The notes under the pieces: generated by a model | What the model was told of the DNA's origin: nothing | Database searches by the model: none | The model's input: the letters and a program-made list of their open reading frames with translations, nothing else | In this document: positions 1 to 7,197 of the stretch, one piece after another | Position numbering within the stretch: the stretch's first letter is position 1 | How the letters are laid out: each line of letters opens with the position of its first letter | Assembly (NCBI GenBank): GCA_947377705.1 | Contig: CANCGU010000068.1 | Span: 1-11,420 of the forward strand | DNA: 11,420 nt | Direction of reading: 5' to 3' | Source: Comamonadaceae bacterium | GTDB taxonomy: Bacteria > Pseudomonadota > Gammaproteobacteria > Burkholderiales > Burkholderiaceae | Made by a program: the position numbers and the translations under genes

Positions 1-837
1 GTTCAGCGGCTCATTCAACACCCATACGCCCAAGGCGATGGTCGCCATGGGGCCAATCATGCCTGTTTGTGCTGTCAATGCAGCACCAATCCGCTCAATG
101 GCCATCATCACCATCAGGACAGGGGCCACCGTACAAGCCAATGCGTTGAGCAACGCCAACCACAGCACGTCCACAGGCACTTGGGCTGCAGTCATGGGGC
201 GCAGGAACACAAACTGCAGAATGCAACACACACAGGCGACACTGGTTGCCCAGCCTACCAAGCGCAACGCGCCTATGCGGTTCACCATCTGGCCACTGAA
301 GATCAGATACACGGCGTACGTGATGGCGCTTGCAAAAATCAAACCACTCCCCAACGCCACATCAGCACCTGACAGCGTGAGCTCATGCGCGAAGACCAGC
401 AACACACCGCTGTAGCTCACGCCCATCGCCACCATGCGAATGGGCTGAACAGGTTTCTTATACAAGACCCACCCCAGCAACACCACCAGTGTGGGGTTGA
501 GGTACAGAATGAGTCGCTCTAAGCTGGCTGTGATGTATTGCAGACCCAAGAAGTCAAGATAGCTCGACAGGTAGTAGCCCACAAAGCCGAGGCCCACGAT
601 GCTCAACACATCGCGACGCGTCAGCGGGTTGGCACGCGCAATGGCTTGACGCTCGGCCCACAAGCCCATCGCCATGAAAAACGGCAGCGCAAACAACATG
701 CGATACATGATGACCGTGACCGCATCGACCCCATACACATAAGACAGCTTGACGATGATGGCTTTGCCACTGAACGCAATCGCACCGACGGCGGCAAGAA
801 GAAGACCGGATAGCGCCGGACGTTGTGAATGGGGCAT
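1..837 (-). CDS. DMT-superfamily (EamA-type) permease, 3' end cut by window edge
   Basis: This reading frame has no stop inside the window and runs off the left edge; 279 residues are visible. It opens MPHSQRPALSGLLLAAVGAI and alternates hydrophobic segments with short polar loops along its whole length, as expected for the ten-helix, two-repeat EamA/DMT inner-membrane transporters. Repeat one contains ASLERLILYLNPTLVVLLG. Repeat two ends with ALTAQTGMIGPMATIALG followed by VWVLNEPLN, the typical conserved Glu-Pro-Leu near the end of the second EamA repeat. Family members are usually 290-300 residues, so only some 10-25 residues should be missing. An in-frame stop lies 39 bases upstream of this ATG and no other start lies between, so the ATG is well fixed although no clear Shine-Dalgarno sequence precedes it. 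The gene is divergent from the antiporter gene. The substrate cannot be told: DMT members move amino acids, metabolites or drugs. Confidence 0.88.
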   Translation of the reverse strand, partial: MPHSQRPALSGLLLAAVGAIAFSGKAIIVKLSYVYGVDAVTVIMYRMLFALPFFMAMGLWAERQAIARANPLTRRDVLSIVGLGFVGYYLSSYLDFLGLQYITASLERLILYLNPTLVVLLGWVLYKKPVQPIRMVAMGVSYSGVLLVFAHELTLSGADVALGSGLIFASAITYAVYLIFSGQMVNRIGALRLVGWATSVACVCCILQFVFLRPMTAAQVPVDVLWLALLNALACTVAPVLMVMMAIERIGAALTAQTGMIGPMATIALGVWVLNEPLN

Positions 838-930
838 TGAGAAAAAGAGGGGGTATGCACTGTAGAAAACCCGAGTTTATGTGAGGCTTTGGCACAAGCA
901 TGTCACAAACGCTCGGTACCATTGGGGGAT
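838..930. promoter_or_regulatory. Divergent intergenic region with imperfect palindrome (888-909)
   Basis: This 93-bp stretch separates the divergent transporter and antiporter genes and must hold both promoters unless they lie inside genes. At 888-909 the arms TTTGGCACA and TGTCACAAA flank AGCA; the arms match at 7 of 9 positions as an inverted repeat, which could be a regulator's operator. On the minus strand a weak promoter is possible, with GTGACA at 901-906 and CATAAA at 876-881, but the 19-bp spacer is long. If it is real, the palindrome covers its -35 box. I see no convincing plus-strand promoter. The palindrome is not a good CRP site, because only one half matches. Confidence 0.25.
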
Positions 931-2700
931 ATGTCTTCCCTCGAACTCACTCTGCTGTATTTGTGCGCTGCCGTGGTCAGCGTGGTGGGTTGCCGACTGT
1001 TGCATTTGCCTGCCATGTTGGGCTATTTGTTTGCGGGTGTGGTGATTGGCCCCAACGCCTTGGCGCTGGCCAACGACTCGGCGGCGGTCGGACACTTGGC
1101 CGAATTTGGCGTGGTGTTTTTGATGTTCGTCATCGGGTTGGAATTCAACCTGCCCAAGCTCATGCGCATGCGCAAACTGGTGTTTGGTTTGGGACTGGGG
1201 CAAGTGGTGCTCACGCTGATTGGCGCTTTGCTCTTCAACCTCGCGGTCGGCTTTGCACTCAAAGAACTCGGTTACATCTGGCGCTTGAGCTGGCAGGCGG
1301 CCTTGGCGCTGGGCAGTGCCCTCGCGATGTCGAGCACCGCCATTGTGGTCAAACTCATGGCCGACCGTGTGGAGCTAGAGTCCCCGCACGGCCAACGTGT
1401 GATGGGCGTGCTGCTGTTTCAAGATTTGGCTGTGGTGCCGCTGCTGGTGCTCATCCCAGCACTGGCCGACATGGGTGAACACAACCTGTGGAAAGTACTG
1501 TCCATCGCGATGCTCAAAGCCGCAGTGCTGGTGGGTTTGTTGCTATGGGGCGGCCAACGCGTGATGCGCAGTTGGCTGCAACTGGTGGCACGCCGCAAGA
1601 GCGACGAGTTGTTCATGCTCAACCTGTTGTTCATGACCTTAGGTCTCGCGTGGCTCACCGAGCTGGCGGGTTTGTCGCTGGCCATGGGCGCGTTCTTGGC
1701 AGGCATGCTGATTGCCGAAACCGATTTCAAACACAAGGTGGAGGCCGACATTCGGCCCTTCCATGATGTGTTGCTGGGCTTGTTCTTCATCACCATTGGC
1801 ATGAAGCTCGATTGGGAAGTGCTGATCGACAGCTGGGGCTGGGTGTTGTTGCTCTCGCTCGTGCCCTTGTTGCTCAAAGCAGGTCTGGTGTTTGTGTTGG
1901 CCCGCATCACCGGTGCGCCTGCGGGCGTGAGCCTGCGTACCTCGCTTTACTTGGCACAAGCGGGCGAGTTCGGATTTGTGTTGTTGACACTCGGGCTGCA
2001 AAACGCGCTCATCCCCGCCGCTTGGATGAGCCCCATCTTGGCGTCGATGGTGTTGTCAATGATTGCCACACCGTTTTTGGTGATGAACGCAGACCGCATC
2101 GTCAACCGACTCATCAGCAACGACTGGCTGCTGCAATCGCTGGCCCTCACCGGCATGGCGCAACGCACACTCAAAATTGAAAACCACGTCATCGTGTGCG
2201 GCTACGGACGCAGCGGCCACAACTTGGCTGACTTGCTGACGTTGGAGAACATTCCTTACGTGGCGCTCGATTCTGACCCCGACCAAGTGCAAATGGGTCG
2301 CGACCATGGCCACCATGTCGAATTGGGTGACGCCACACGTTTCTCAAGCCTCATGTCTGCAGGCTTGGTGCGTGCCGCTGCGGTAGCCGTCACTTACCCC
2401 GACTTACCCTCGGCCTTGAAAGTGTTGGCATGGGTCAAAGAGCACGCGCCCAATGTGCCCGTGATTGTGCGTACGCACGACGACGAGCACCTCGAAGACC
2501 TGCGTGCTGCAGGCGCTGCTGAAGTGGTACCCGAAGTGATTGAAGGCAGCCTCATGCTCGCCAGCCAAACCTTGGCCCACATTGGCATTCCCCTCAAACG
2601 CGTGATTCGCTTGGTACAAGGCCAACGTATGACGCGCTATGCGCTCATGCGTGATGCGCTCAAACACAAAGAAGGCTTAGGGGATATTGAGCCGCGCTGA
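931..2700 (+). CDS. Kef-type CPA2 cation/proton antiporter with RCK (TrkA-N) domain
   Basis: This 589-residue inner-membrane protein should exchange K+ (or Na+) for protons. Residues 1-390 are an Na_H_Exchanger domain of about 12 helices. LFQDLAVVPLL at 162-172 carries the Gln-Asp pair typical of Kef proteins. IRPFHDVLLGLFFITIGMKL at 274-293 matches the region after the regulatory loop of KefC. Residues 417-530 form a Rossmann-type RCK domain: VIVCGYGRSGHNLADLL gives the GxGxxG dinucleotide site, followed by an acidic strand end in VALDSDP. A plus-strand TTG lies 42 bases upstream in frame, but the ATG at 931 starts directly at the first membrane helix and follows a G-rich stretch, so I prefer it. 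The E. coli KefC loop motif HALLES is here HKVEAD, so glutathione gating may not be conserved. No KefF/KefG ancillary gene is adjacent. Length is typical of KefB/KefC/YbaL. Confidence 0.93.
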   Translation: MSSLELTLLYLCAAVVSVVGCRLLHLPAMLGYLFAGVVIGPNALALANDSAAVGHLAEFGVVFLMFVIGLEFNLPKLMRMRKLVFGLGLGQVVLTLIGALLFNLAVGFALKELGYIWRLSWQAALALGSALAMSSTAIVVKLMADRVELESPHGQRVMGVLLFQDLAVVPLLVLIPALADMGEHNLWKVLSIAMLKAAVLVGLLLWGGQRVMRSWLQLVARRKSDELFMLNLLFMTLGLAWLTELAGLSLAMGAFLAGMLIAETDFKHKVEADIRPFHDVLLGLFFITIGMKLDWEVLIDSWGWVLLLSLVPLLLKAGLVFVLARITGAPAGVSLRTSLYLAQAGEFGFVLLTLGLQNALIPAAWMSPILASMVLSMIATPFLVMNADRIVNRLISNDWLLQSLALTGMAQRTLKIENHVIVCGYGRSGHNLADLLTLENIPYVALDSDPDQVQMGRDHGHHVELGDATRFSSLMSAGLVRAAAVAVTYPDLPSALKVLAWVKEHAPNVPVIVRTHDDEHLEDLRAAGAAEVVPEVIEGSLMLASQTLAHIGIPLKRVIRLVQGQRMTRYALMRDALKHKEGLGDIEPR

Positions 2701-3102
2701 TTCGGCTAAAAAATCTCGCCACAAGCGCAACAGCGCTTTGACCTCAGCCAAAGTGAATCGGCCTTGGGGTTGGTTCCAGTAAGCGGGATCTTCTGGTCCG
2801 ACATGGCTTGGGTTGAACTGCACGTCCTGAATTTGCAGGTCGACTTGGAATGCATCGCCATCGGCAAACCATTCTTGACGGGTGCCATCTTCTATCTGAA
2901 CCATCGCATGCAGCACCTCATCGCAACGCGACACGTCGGCCATGTCGCTGGTGAGCCAACTGCACACAAACTGATTCAACGGATGGCGATGGTCTACCGC
3001 GCCACCATCATCGCCCACCCACTCGCACGCGGGGTAGCGCACGGGCTGTGCAGCCGTGCCGGGCACAGGAGCTTGTTCTTCAGTGAAGCAACGCAGTGGC
3101 AT
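2677..3102 (-). CDS. Small acidic hypothetical protein downstream of the EndoU gene (possible immunity partner)
   Basis: I do not recognise this 141-residue protein. It has no signal peptide or membrane segment, so it should be cytoplasmic. It is strongly acidic, with about 22 Asp/Glu against 10 Lys/Arg, and contains QIEDGTRQEWFADGDAF and VDLQIQDVQFNP in the middle. The C-terminal third looks helical (FTLAEVKALLRLWRDFLAES). It is the last gene of the minus-strand operon, 17 bp after the EndoU gene, and its TAA lies inside the convergent antiporter gene, giving a 24-bp tail-to-tail overlap. The chosen ATG lacks a Shine-Dalgarno sequence. A TTG at 3123 overlapping the EndoU stop codon (TTGA) is the alternative and would add seven residues. 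Small size, acidity and position directly after a ribonuclease-domain gene are what an immunity protein would show, but no family assignment supports that. The alternative is an unrelated conserved hypothetical protein. Confidence 0.72.
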   Translation of the reverse strand: MPLRCFTEEQAPVPGTAAQPVRYPACEWVGDDGGAVDHRHPLNQFVCSWLTSDMADVSRCDEVLHAMVQIEDGTRQEWFADGDAFQVDLQIQDVQFNPSHVGPEDPAYWNQPQGRFTLAEVKALLRLWRDFLAESARLNIP

Positions 3103-3119
3103 GACGTAGCAACGTGCGG

Positions 3120-3713
3120 TCAACGACGTTTGCTGTACACGGGATACGCCGTGACGCGTGGCTCTAGATAACCTTCCACGCGCACACCCGCGGGCGTGAG
3201 TGCGCTCCACTTATCACCGCGAATGGTTTTGGTGGGGCTAAACCAGGCGGCATTGACTTCGCTCACCACTTGCTCTGCCGTCCAGTCTTTGGGAAACATG
3301 GTGTTGGGCATGGGGTTGCCGTTGCGGTCGGTTTTGGTGAGCCATTGGCCAGGGTGCTGCGGATCTGCCATTTGAACTTGGGCACGGTACACGCCTGTGG
3401 CGTCAGGGACGGACGCTGTGCCCTCGATCACGCGCACATCGCCGTGGAGCAAGGTGTGGCCGCCGGTAGGTTCACCGGTGTGGCGTTTGTAGTCGGCACC
3501 GATGATGTGTTTGAAATCAATGGGCGAGTTGCTGGCAGGCAACGTCGCCTCGGCCGTGCGTGTCGTTTGAGGTATGGCCTCTTGGGTGGCGGCAACATGT
3601 TTGCTTTGCTCATGCGGTGTGACATGCGTGGAACTGTGTGGCGCCTTGTATGACAAGAACACCGACAGCGCAACGACCACCACAGCCAATAAAAGACGAC
3701 TCAACTTACTCAC
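3120..3713 (-). CDS. EndoU-domain ribonuclease-like protein with N-terminal signal/anchor
   Basis: This 197-residue protein has a signal peptide or anchor (LLLAVVVVALSVFLSY, about 7-22), a polar Ser/Thr/Ala-rich linker (24-63) and a C-terminal domain (65-197) that reads as bacterial EndoU. That domain holds FKHIIGADYKRHTGEPTGGH with candidate catalytic His86 and a second His at 90, GVYRAQVQM at 107-115, a Lys region around TKTDRNG at 126-132, MFPKDWTAEQVVSEVNAAW at 139-157, and the closing GYLEPRVTAYPVY with Thr188 and Tyr190 spaced as in EndoU active sites. EndoU enzymes cleave RNA with a His-His-Lys triad; bacterial ones are often tRNA-degrading toxins. The assignment of the second His and the Lys is tentative. 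It begins with GTG, overlaps the ggt stop by 8 bp and has a strong GAGGTGA ahead of it, so translation is coupled. The signal segment places the nuclease domain in the periplasm or outside, unlike CDI toxin tips, which sit at the end of huge proteins. Confidence 0.82.
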   Translation of the reverse strand: MSKLSRLLLAVVVVALSVFLSYKAPHSSTHVTPHEQSKHVAATQEAIPQTTRTAEATLPASNSPIDFKHIIGADYKRHTGEPTGGHTLLHGDVRVIEGTASVPDATGVYRAQVQMADPQHPGQWLTKTDRNGNPMPNTMFPKDWTAEQVVSEVNAAWFSPTKTIRGDKWSALTPAGVRVEGYLEPRVTAYPVYSKRR

Positions 3714-5571
3714 CCATCACCTCACCTTCGCGCCGTGGGTCAGCACCGCTCACCCACAGCATTTGTCCATGTTTGTTTTGTTTCACCACCGCTTGCAGGC
3801 CACTGGTCAACGCTTGCTCGCGCACCTCTTGGCCACGCTCGCGCAAAGCCGCAAGGGTAGCAGGTGCAAAGCGGCCCGCTTCTAAGACCAGCGGTCCGCC
3901 CACGCTGCCAAAGTTGGGCAGCGCGATGGCTTGTTGCGGGCTCAAGCCCCAGTTCAACACCCCCACCAAAGTTTTGGTGGTGAAGTGGATGATCATCGCG
4001 CCGCCGGGACTGCCCACACTCATGACCAACTGGCCCGTGGCTTTGTCAAACACCAGAGTGGGTGACATGGACGAGCGCGGGCGCTTGTTGGCTTGCACGC
4101 GGTTGGCCACTGCACGACCTTGTGCATCACGCGGGACAAAGCTGAAGTCGGTCAGCTCGTTGTTGAGCAAAAAGCCTTTCACCATTTGGCGCGAACCAAA
4201 TGCGTCTTCGATGGTGGTGGTCATGGCCAGTGCGTTGCCCCACCCATCGACGATGCTGATGTGCGAGGTGCCGAACTCGGGCTGTGCCGCCATAGGTGCA
4301 AAGCTGCTGCGCTGCGCACGCACGGGTGTGCCAGGCAGCGCTTGCGGCATGGCGGTGGGGCGAATGAGCTTGGCGCGCTCACGCAGATACGCGGGGGCAA
4401 GCAAACTTTGCCATTCACCGCTGGGAGCAGGCACAAAGTCGGGATCGGCTACATACAGGGCGCGGTCAGCAAAAGCGAGGCGCGAGGCCTCTGTGTACAG
4501 GTGTAACCAGCGTGGGTCGGGTGTGCCGTCCACCGTCTCGGTGGGTGAAGACATCAACGACGCAGGCGTGTGTTGCAACATACCCAATATTTGCCCTATG
4601 GCGATCGCGCCCGAGCTGGGGGGTGGGAAACCGCACACCCGATACACCCGACTCACCGCAGCATGGTCAAAGCACACGGGCGTGCGCTCTTTGGCTTGGT
4701 AGTTTGCCAAGTCACTCCGTGCCAAACGGCCGGGGTTGCTGGGGTGCTGCTGCACTTTGCGCACCACGGCCTCGGCCACCTCGCCTTGGTAAAACGCTTG
4801 CACGCCCTCAACCGCGATGCGTTGCAACACAGCCGCTAGTTCGGGGTTGCGCAACACATGGCCAATCGCGTGCGGCTCGCCGCTGGCTTGGTAAAAGTAA
4901 GCGCGTGCGGCGGGATCGAGACGCAAATACGCATCGGCTTTGAGCTGCGCATGCAAACGCGGACTCATGGCAAAGCCTTGATGGGCCAAGGCAATGGCTG
5001 GCGCAAACAAGCTGGCCCATGGGAGCTTGCCGTGTTGTGCATGGGCTTGCGCCAACATGCGCAACACACCGGGCGTGCCGACAGAGCGGCCACCCACCAC
5101 AGCCGTATGAAACGCAAGTGGTTGGCCATCGGCATTGAGCAACAGGTCTTCTGTGGCTGCCGCAGGCGCGGTTTCTCGGCCATCAAAGGCCTGCACCTTG
5201 ACATTCGACTGAGCACCCTCACCCGCCATGCTGTGCAACAAAAACGCACCCCCGCCAATGCCGCTGGATTGCGGCTCCACCAGGCCCAGCACCATTTGCA
5301 CGGCAATGGCCGCATCGACCGCCGAGCCCCCTGCTTTGAGCACATCAAAGCCTGCTTGCGTGGCCAAAGGGTGGGCCGCAGCCACTGCAAACTTCTGGGT
5401 CACCACATCGGCTTTGCGTGTGAAGCCGGTGGCTATTTCGGGTTGCAGGGGGGCGCCGCTCACCGCGCTGGGCGCCCAACCATTCGGCGGCACCGCACAT
5501 GCGGCCAACAGGGCCAACACCGCAGACAGCAGACCGAGGCGTTGCCAACTCACGTTGTCTTGCGTACGCAC
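3706..5571 (-). CDS. ggt: Gamma-glutamyltransferase, exported lipoprotein
   Basis: This is a 621-residue gamma-glutamyltransferase/glutathione hydrolase, an Ntn-hydrolase that cleaves itself and takes the gamma-glutamyl group from glutathione. The N-terminus has a lipoprotein signal (LLSAVLALLAAC, Cys25; Ala at +2, which suggests outer-membrane sorting). The large-subunit hallmarks are AAAHPLATQAGFDVLKAGGS (64-83), DAAIAVQMVLGLVEPQSSG and SVGTPGVLRML. The predicted autocleavage and nucleophile residue is Thr435 in GTSHISIVD, the counterpart of E. coli Thr391. Substrate-site motifs follow: NNELTDFSF with Asp475, RSSMSPT at 499-505 and GSPGG at 520-524. Length is slightly above the usual 580 because of the tether. 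The GTG at 5571 sits 3 bp after the previous stop with AAGG only one base away, so the start is uncertain; GTG at 5553 would still keep the whole signal. The gene lies third in the operon, directly after a cytoplasmic paralogue. Confidence 0.93.
   Translation of the reverse strand: MRTQDNVSWQRLGLLSAVLALLAACAVPPNGWAPSAVSGAPLQPEIATGFTRKADVVTQKFAVAAAHPLATQAGFDVLKAGGSAVDAAIAVQMVLGLVEPQSSGIGGGAFLLHSMAGEGAQSNVKVQAFDGRETAPAAATEDLLLNADGQPLAFHTAVVGGRSVGTPGVLRMLAQAHAQHGKLPWASLFAPAIALAHQGFAMSPRLHAQLKADAYLRLDPAARAYFYQASGEPHAIGHVLRNPELAAVLQRIAVEGVQAFYQGEVAEAVVRKVQQHPSNPGRLARSDLANYQAKERTPVCFDHAAVSRVYRVCGFPPPSSGAIAIGQILGMLQHTPASLMSSPTETVDGTPDPRWLHLYTEASRLAFADRALYVADPDFVPAPSGEWQSLLAPAYLRERAKLIRPTAMPQALPGTPVRAQRSSFAPMAAQPEFGTSHISIVDGWGNALAMTTTIEDAFGSRQMVKGFLLNNELTDFSFVPRDAQGRAVANRVQANKRPRSSMSPTLVFDKATGQLVMSVGSPGGAMIIHFTTKTLVGVLNWGLSPQQAIALPNFGSVGGPLVLEAGRFAPATLAALRERGQEVREQALTSGLQAVVKQNKHGQMLWVSGADPRREGEVMGE
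3717..3728 (-). promoter_or_regulatory. Ribosome binding site for the EndoU gene, inside the ggt 3' end
   Basis: Read on the minus strand, AAGGTGAGGTGA provides two overlapping anti-16S matches (AAGGTGA and GAGGTGA) ending 3 bases before the GTG at 3713. This decides the GTG start and lies within the last codons of ggt, which explains the MGE-stop ending and the 8-bp overlap. Confidence 0.6.
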
Positions 5572-5574
5572 GCC

Positions 5575-7197
5575 TTAAAAGCCTGCAACCAAACCATCGC
5601 GCCGCGCATCGCTGGCAGCGACGTAGCCTTCGACCTTGGGATCGCCTGCACGCCAGATGAACTGACCAGCCCCAAAGTCTTGGTAGCTGTCGTTGATGAC
5701 ACCGACCTCGTGCCCACGCGCTTGCAAACCGTTGGCCGTGTCGTGGTTCAGCGAGGCCTCCACATTGATTTCTAACCCTGCGTTGTAACGCCAGCGTGGC
5801 GCATCGCACGCGGCTTGCGGGTTTTGGCCGTAGTCCAACATGCGCACCAGTGTTTGCATATGACCTTGCGGCTGCATGTTGGCCCCCATCACGCCGTAGC
5901 TCATCACTGGCTGACCGTCTTTCGTCAGAAAGGCAGGGATGATGGTATGGAAAGGCCGCTTGCCTGGTGCCACCAAATTGGCGGGATTCAAACCCTGTGC
6001 ATTCAAGCTGAAACCATGGCCCCGGTTTTGCAGACTGATGCCAAAGTTGGGCTCCACACACCCCGAGCCAAAGCCCATGTAGTTGCTTTGGATGAAGCTG
6101 ACCATCATGCCGTTTTCATCGGCCGTGCTGAGGTAAATCGTGCCGCCCTTCACGGGGTTACCAGCACCAAAGTCTTGCGCACGCTTCATGTCAATCAATT
6201 GGGCGCGGCGCTTGAGGTACGACGGGTCCAGCATTTGCGCGGGCATGACGGCCATCGCACTGGGCTCGGCCACGTAGCGGTACACATCGGCAAATGCCAA
6301 CTTCATGGCTTCGATTTGCAGATGTTGCGCGTCCACGCCATCCACCTTCAAACTCGCCATGTCAAAGTTTTCTAAGATCCCCAAAGCGATGAGTGCTGCA
6401 ATGCCTTGGCCATTCGGTGGAATTTCATGCAGCGTGTAGCCACGGTAGTTTTGCGCGAGGGGCGTGACCCACTCAGCCTTGTAATTGGCAAAGTCACGGG
6501 CAGTGATGCTGCCACCGTGCTCAGCAGAAAATCGTTCGATCGCCTGCGCAATTTCACCCCCATAAAACGCTTGACCCTTGCTTTTCGCAATGGCGCGCAA
6601 ACCTTTGGCAGCAGCGGGAAATGTGAACAGCTCCCCCACCTTAGGCGCACGCCCCCAAGGCAGAAAGTTTTGGGCAAAGCCCGGTTGCTGGCGCAGCTCG
6701 GGCGTGGCAGCGGCCCACTTTTGTTGCACAACCACGGGCAACAAATAGCCTCGCTCTGCAATTTCAATGGCCGGCTGCAACAAGTCTTCAAACGGCAACT
6801 TGCCAAAGCGTTCGCTCATCGCCACCCACGAAGCCACCGCCCCGGGCACGGTGACTGAATCTATGCCGCGCTTAGGCGGGGTCTGGGCATCGTCACCATA
6901 TTTGCGCTTGAAATATTCAGGCGTCCAAGTTTGTGGGGCATGCCCCGAAGCGTTCAGGCCATGCAGTTCTTGACCATCCCACAAAATACAAAACGCATCC
7001 GAACCTAAGCCGCAGCTCACGGGTTCGGTCAGGGTGATGGCCGCCGCTGCCGCGATGGCAGCATCCACCGCATTGCCACCTTGCCACAACATGCGCAGGC
7101 CCGCTTGGGCCGCGAGCGGGTGCGACGTGGACACCACGTTGCGCGCAAACACGGGCAAGCGCGTGGAGGTATAGGGGTTAGAAAAATCGAAATTCAT
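5575..7197 (-). CDS. Gamma-glutamyltransferase-like protein without signal peptide (YwrD-type)
   Basis: This 540-residue Ntn-hydrolase is a diverged paralogue of the next gene. The shared start motif is STSHPLAAQAGLRMLWQGGN (23-42), followed by DAAIAAAAAITLTEPVSCGL and VTVPGAVASWVAM. The predicted self-processing Thr is Thr353 in GGTIYLSTADENG, followed by MVSFIQSNYMGFGSG, which resembles the YwrD branch of the family and not classical Ggt. The classical RSSMSPT is replaced by KRPFHTIIPAF and GSPGG by GVMGAN, so acceptor or substrate choice probably differs. There is no signal sequence, so it should act in the cytoplasm. Its ATG overlaps the preceding TGA (ATGA, 4 bp), with AAGG ten bases upstream, and it ends 3 bp before the exported ggt. 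The substrate is unknown: gamma-glutamyl peptides, glutathione, or a related amide. Some family members are acylases of other amides. Confidence 0.9.
   Translation of the reverse strand: MNFDFSNPYTSTRLPVFARNVVSTSHPLAAQAGLRMLWQGGNAVDAAIAAAAAITLTEPVSCGLGSDAFCILWDGQELHGLNASGHAPQTWTPEYFKRKYGDDAQTPPKRGIDSVTVPGAVASWVAMSERFGKLPFEDLLQPAIEIAERGYLLPVVVQQKWAAATPELRQQPGFAQNFLPWGRAPKVGELFTFPAAAKGLRAIAKSKGQAFYGGEIAQAIERFSAEHGGSITARDFANYKAEWVTPLAQNYRGYTLHEIPPNGQGIAALIALGILENFDMASLKVDGVDAQHLQIEAMKLAFADVYRYVAEPSAMAVMPAQMLDPSYLKRRAQLIDMKRAQDFGAGNPVKGGTIYLSTADENGMMVSFIQSNYMGFGSGCVEPNFGISLQNRGHGFSLNAQGLNPANLVAPGKRPFHTIIPAFLTKDGQPVMSYGVMGANMQPQGHMQTLVRMLDYGQNPQAACDAPRWRYNAGLEINVEASLNHDTANGLQARGHEVGVINDSYQDFGAGQFIWRAGDPKVEGYVAASDARRDGLVAGF

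Noticed and set aside
892..907. CRP-type site in the divergent intergenic region
   Set aside because: The right half TCACA fits but the left half is GCACA instead of TGTGA, so the site is not convincing.
889..930. N-terminal extension of the antiporter from a TTG at 889
   Set aside because: The extra 14 residues (MAQACHKRSVPLGD) are polar and unlike the family; the ATG at 931 starts directly at the first helix.
2690..2707. Hairpin AGCCG...CGGCT at the convergent gene ends, considered as a terminator
   Set aside because: Only a 5-bp stem with an 8-base loop, followed by A instead of T on the plus strand and by no T run on the minus strand.
3120..3713. CDI, Rhs or type VI toxin cassette
   Set aside because: There is no large carrier protein, PAAR, VgrG or CdiB gene in the window; the EndoU protein is small and has its own signal segment.
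3638..4702. 354-codon plus-strand open frame opposite ggt
   Set aside because: It lies fully antisense to a gene with all GGT motifs; its translation is Arg/Ser/Pro-rich without domains. High-GC codon bias creates such shadow frames.
4858..5775. 305-codon plus-strand open frame crossing the ggt/GGT-like junction
   Set aside because: It is antisense to two well-supported genes and gives a His/Arg/Gln-rich, low-sense translation.
5345..6061. 238-codon minus-strand open frame across the two GGT genes
   Set aside because: It is in a different frame from both real genes and carries no recognisable motif.
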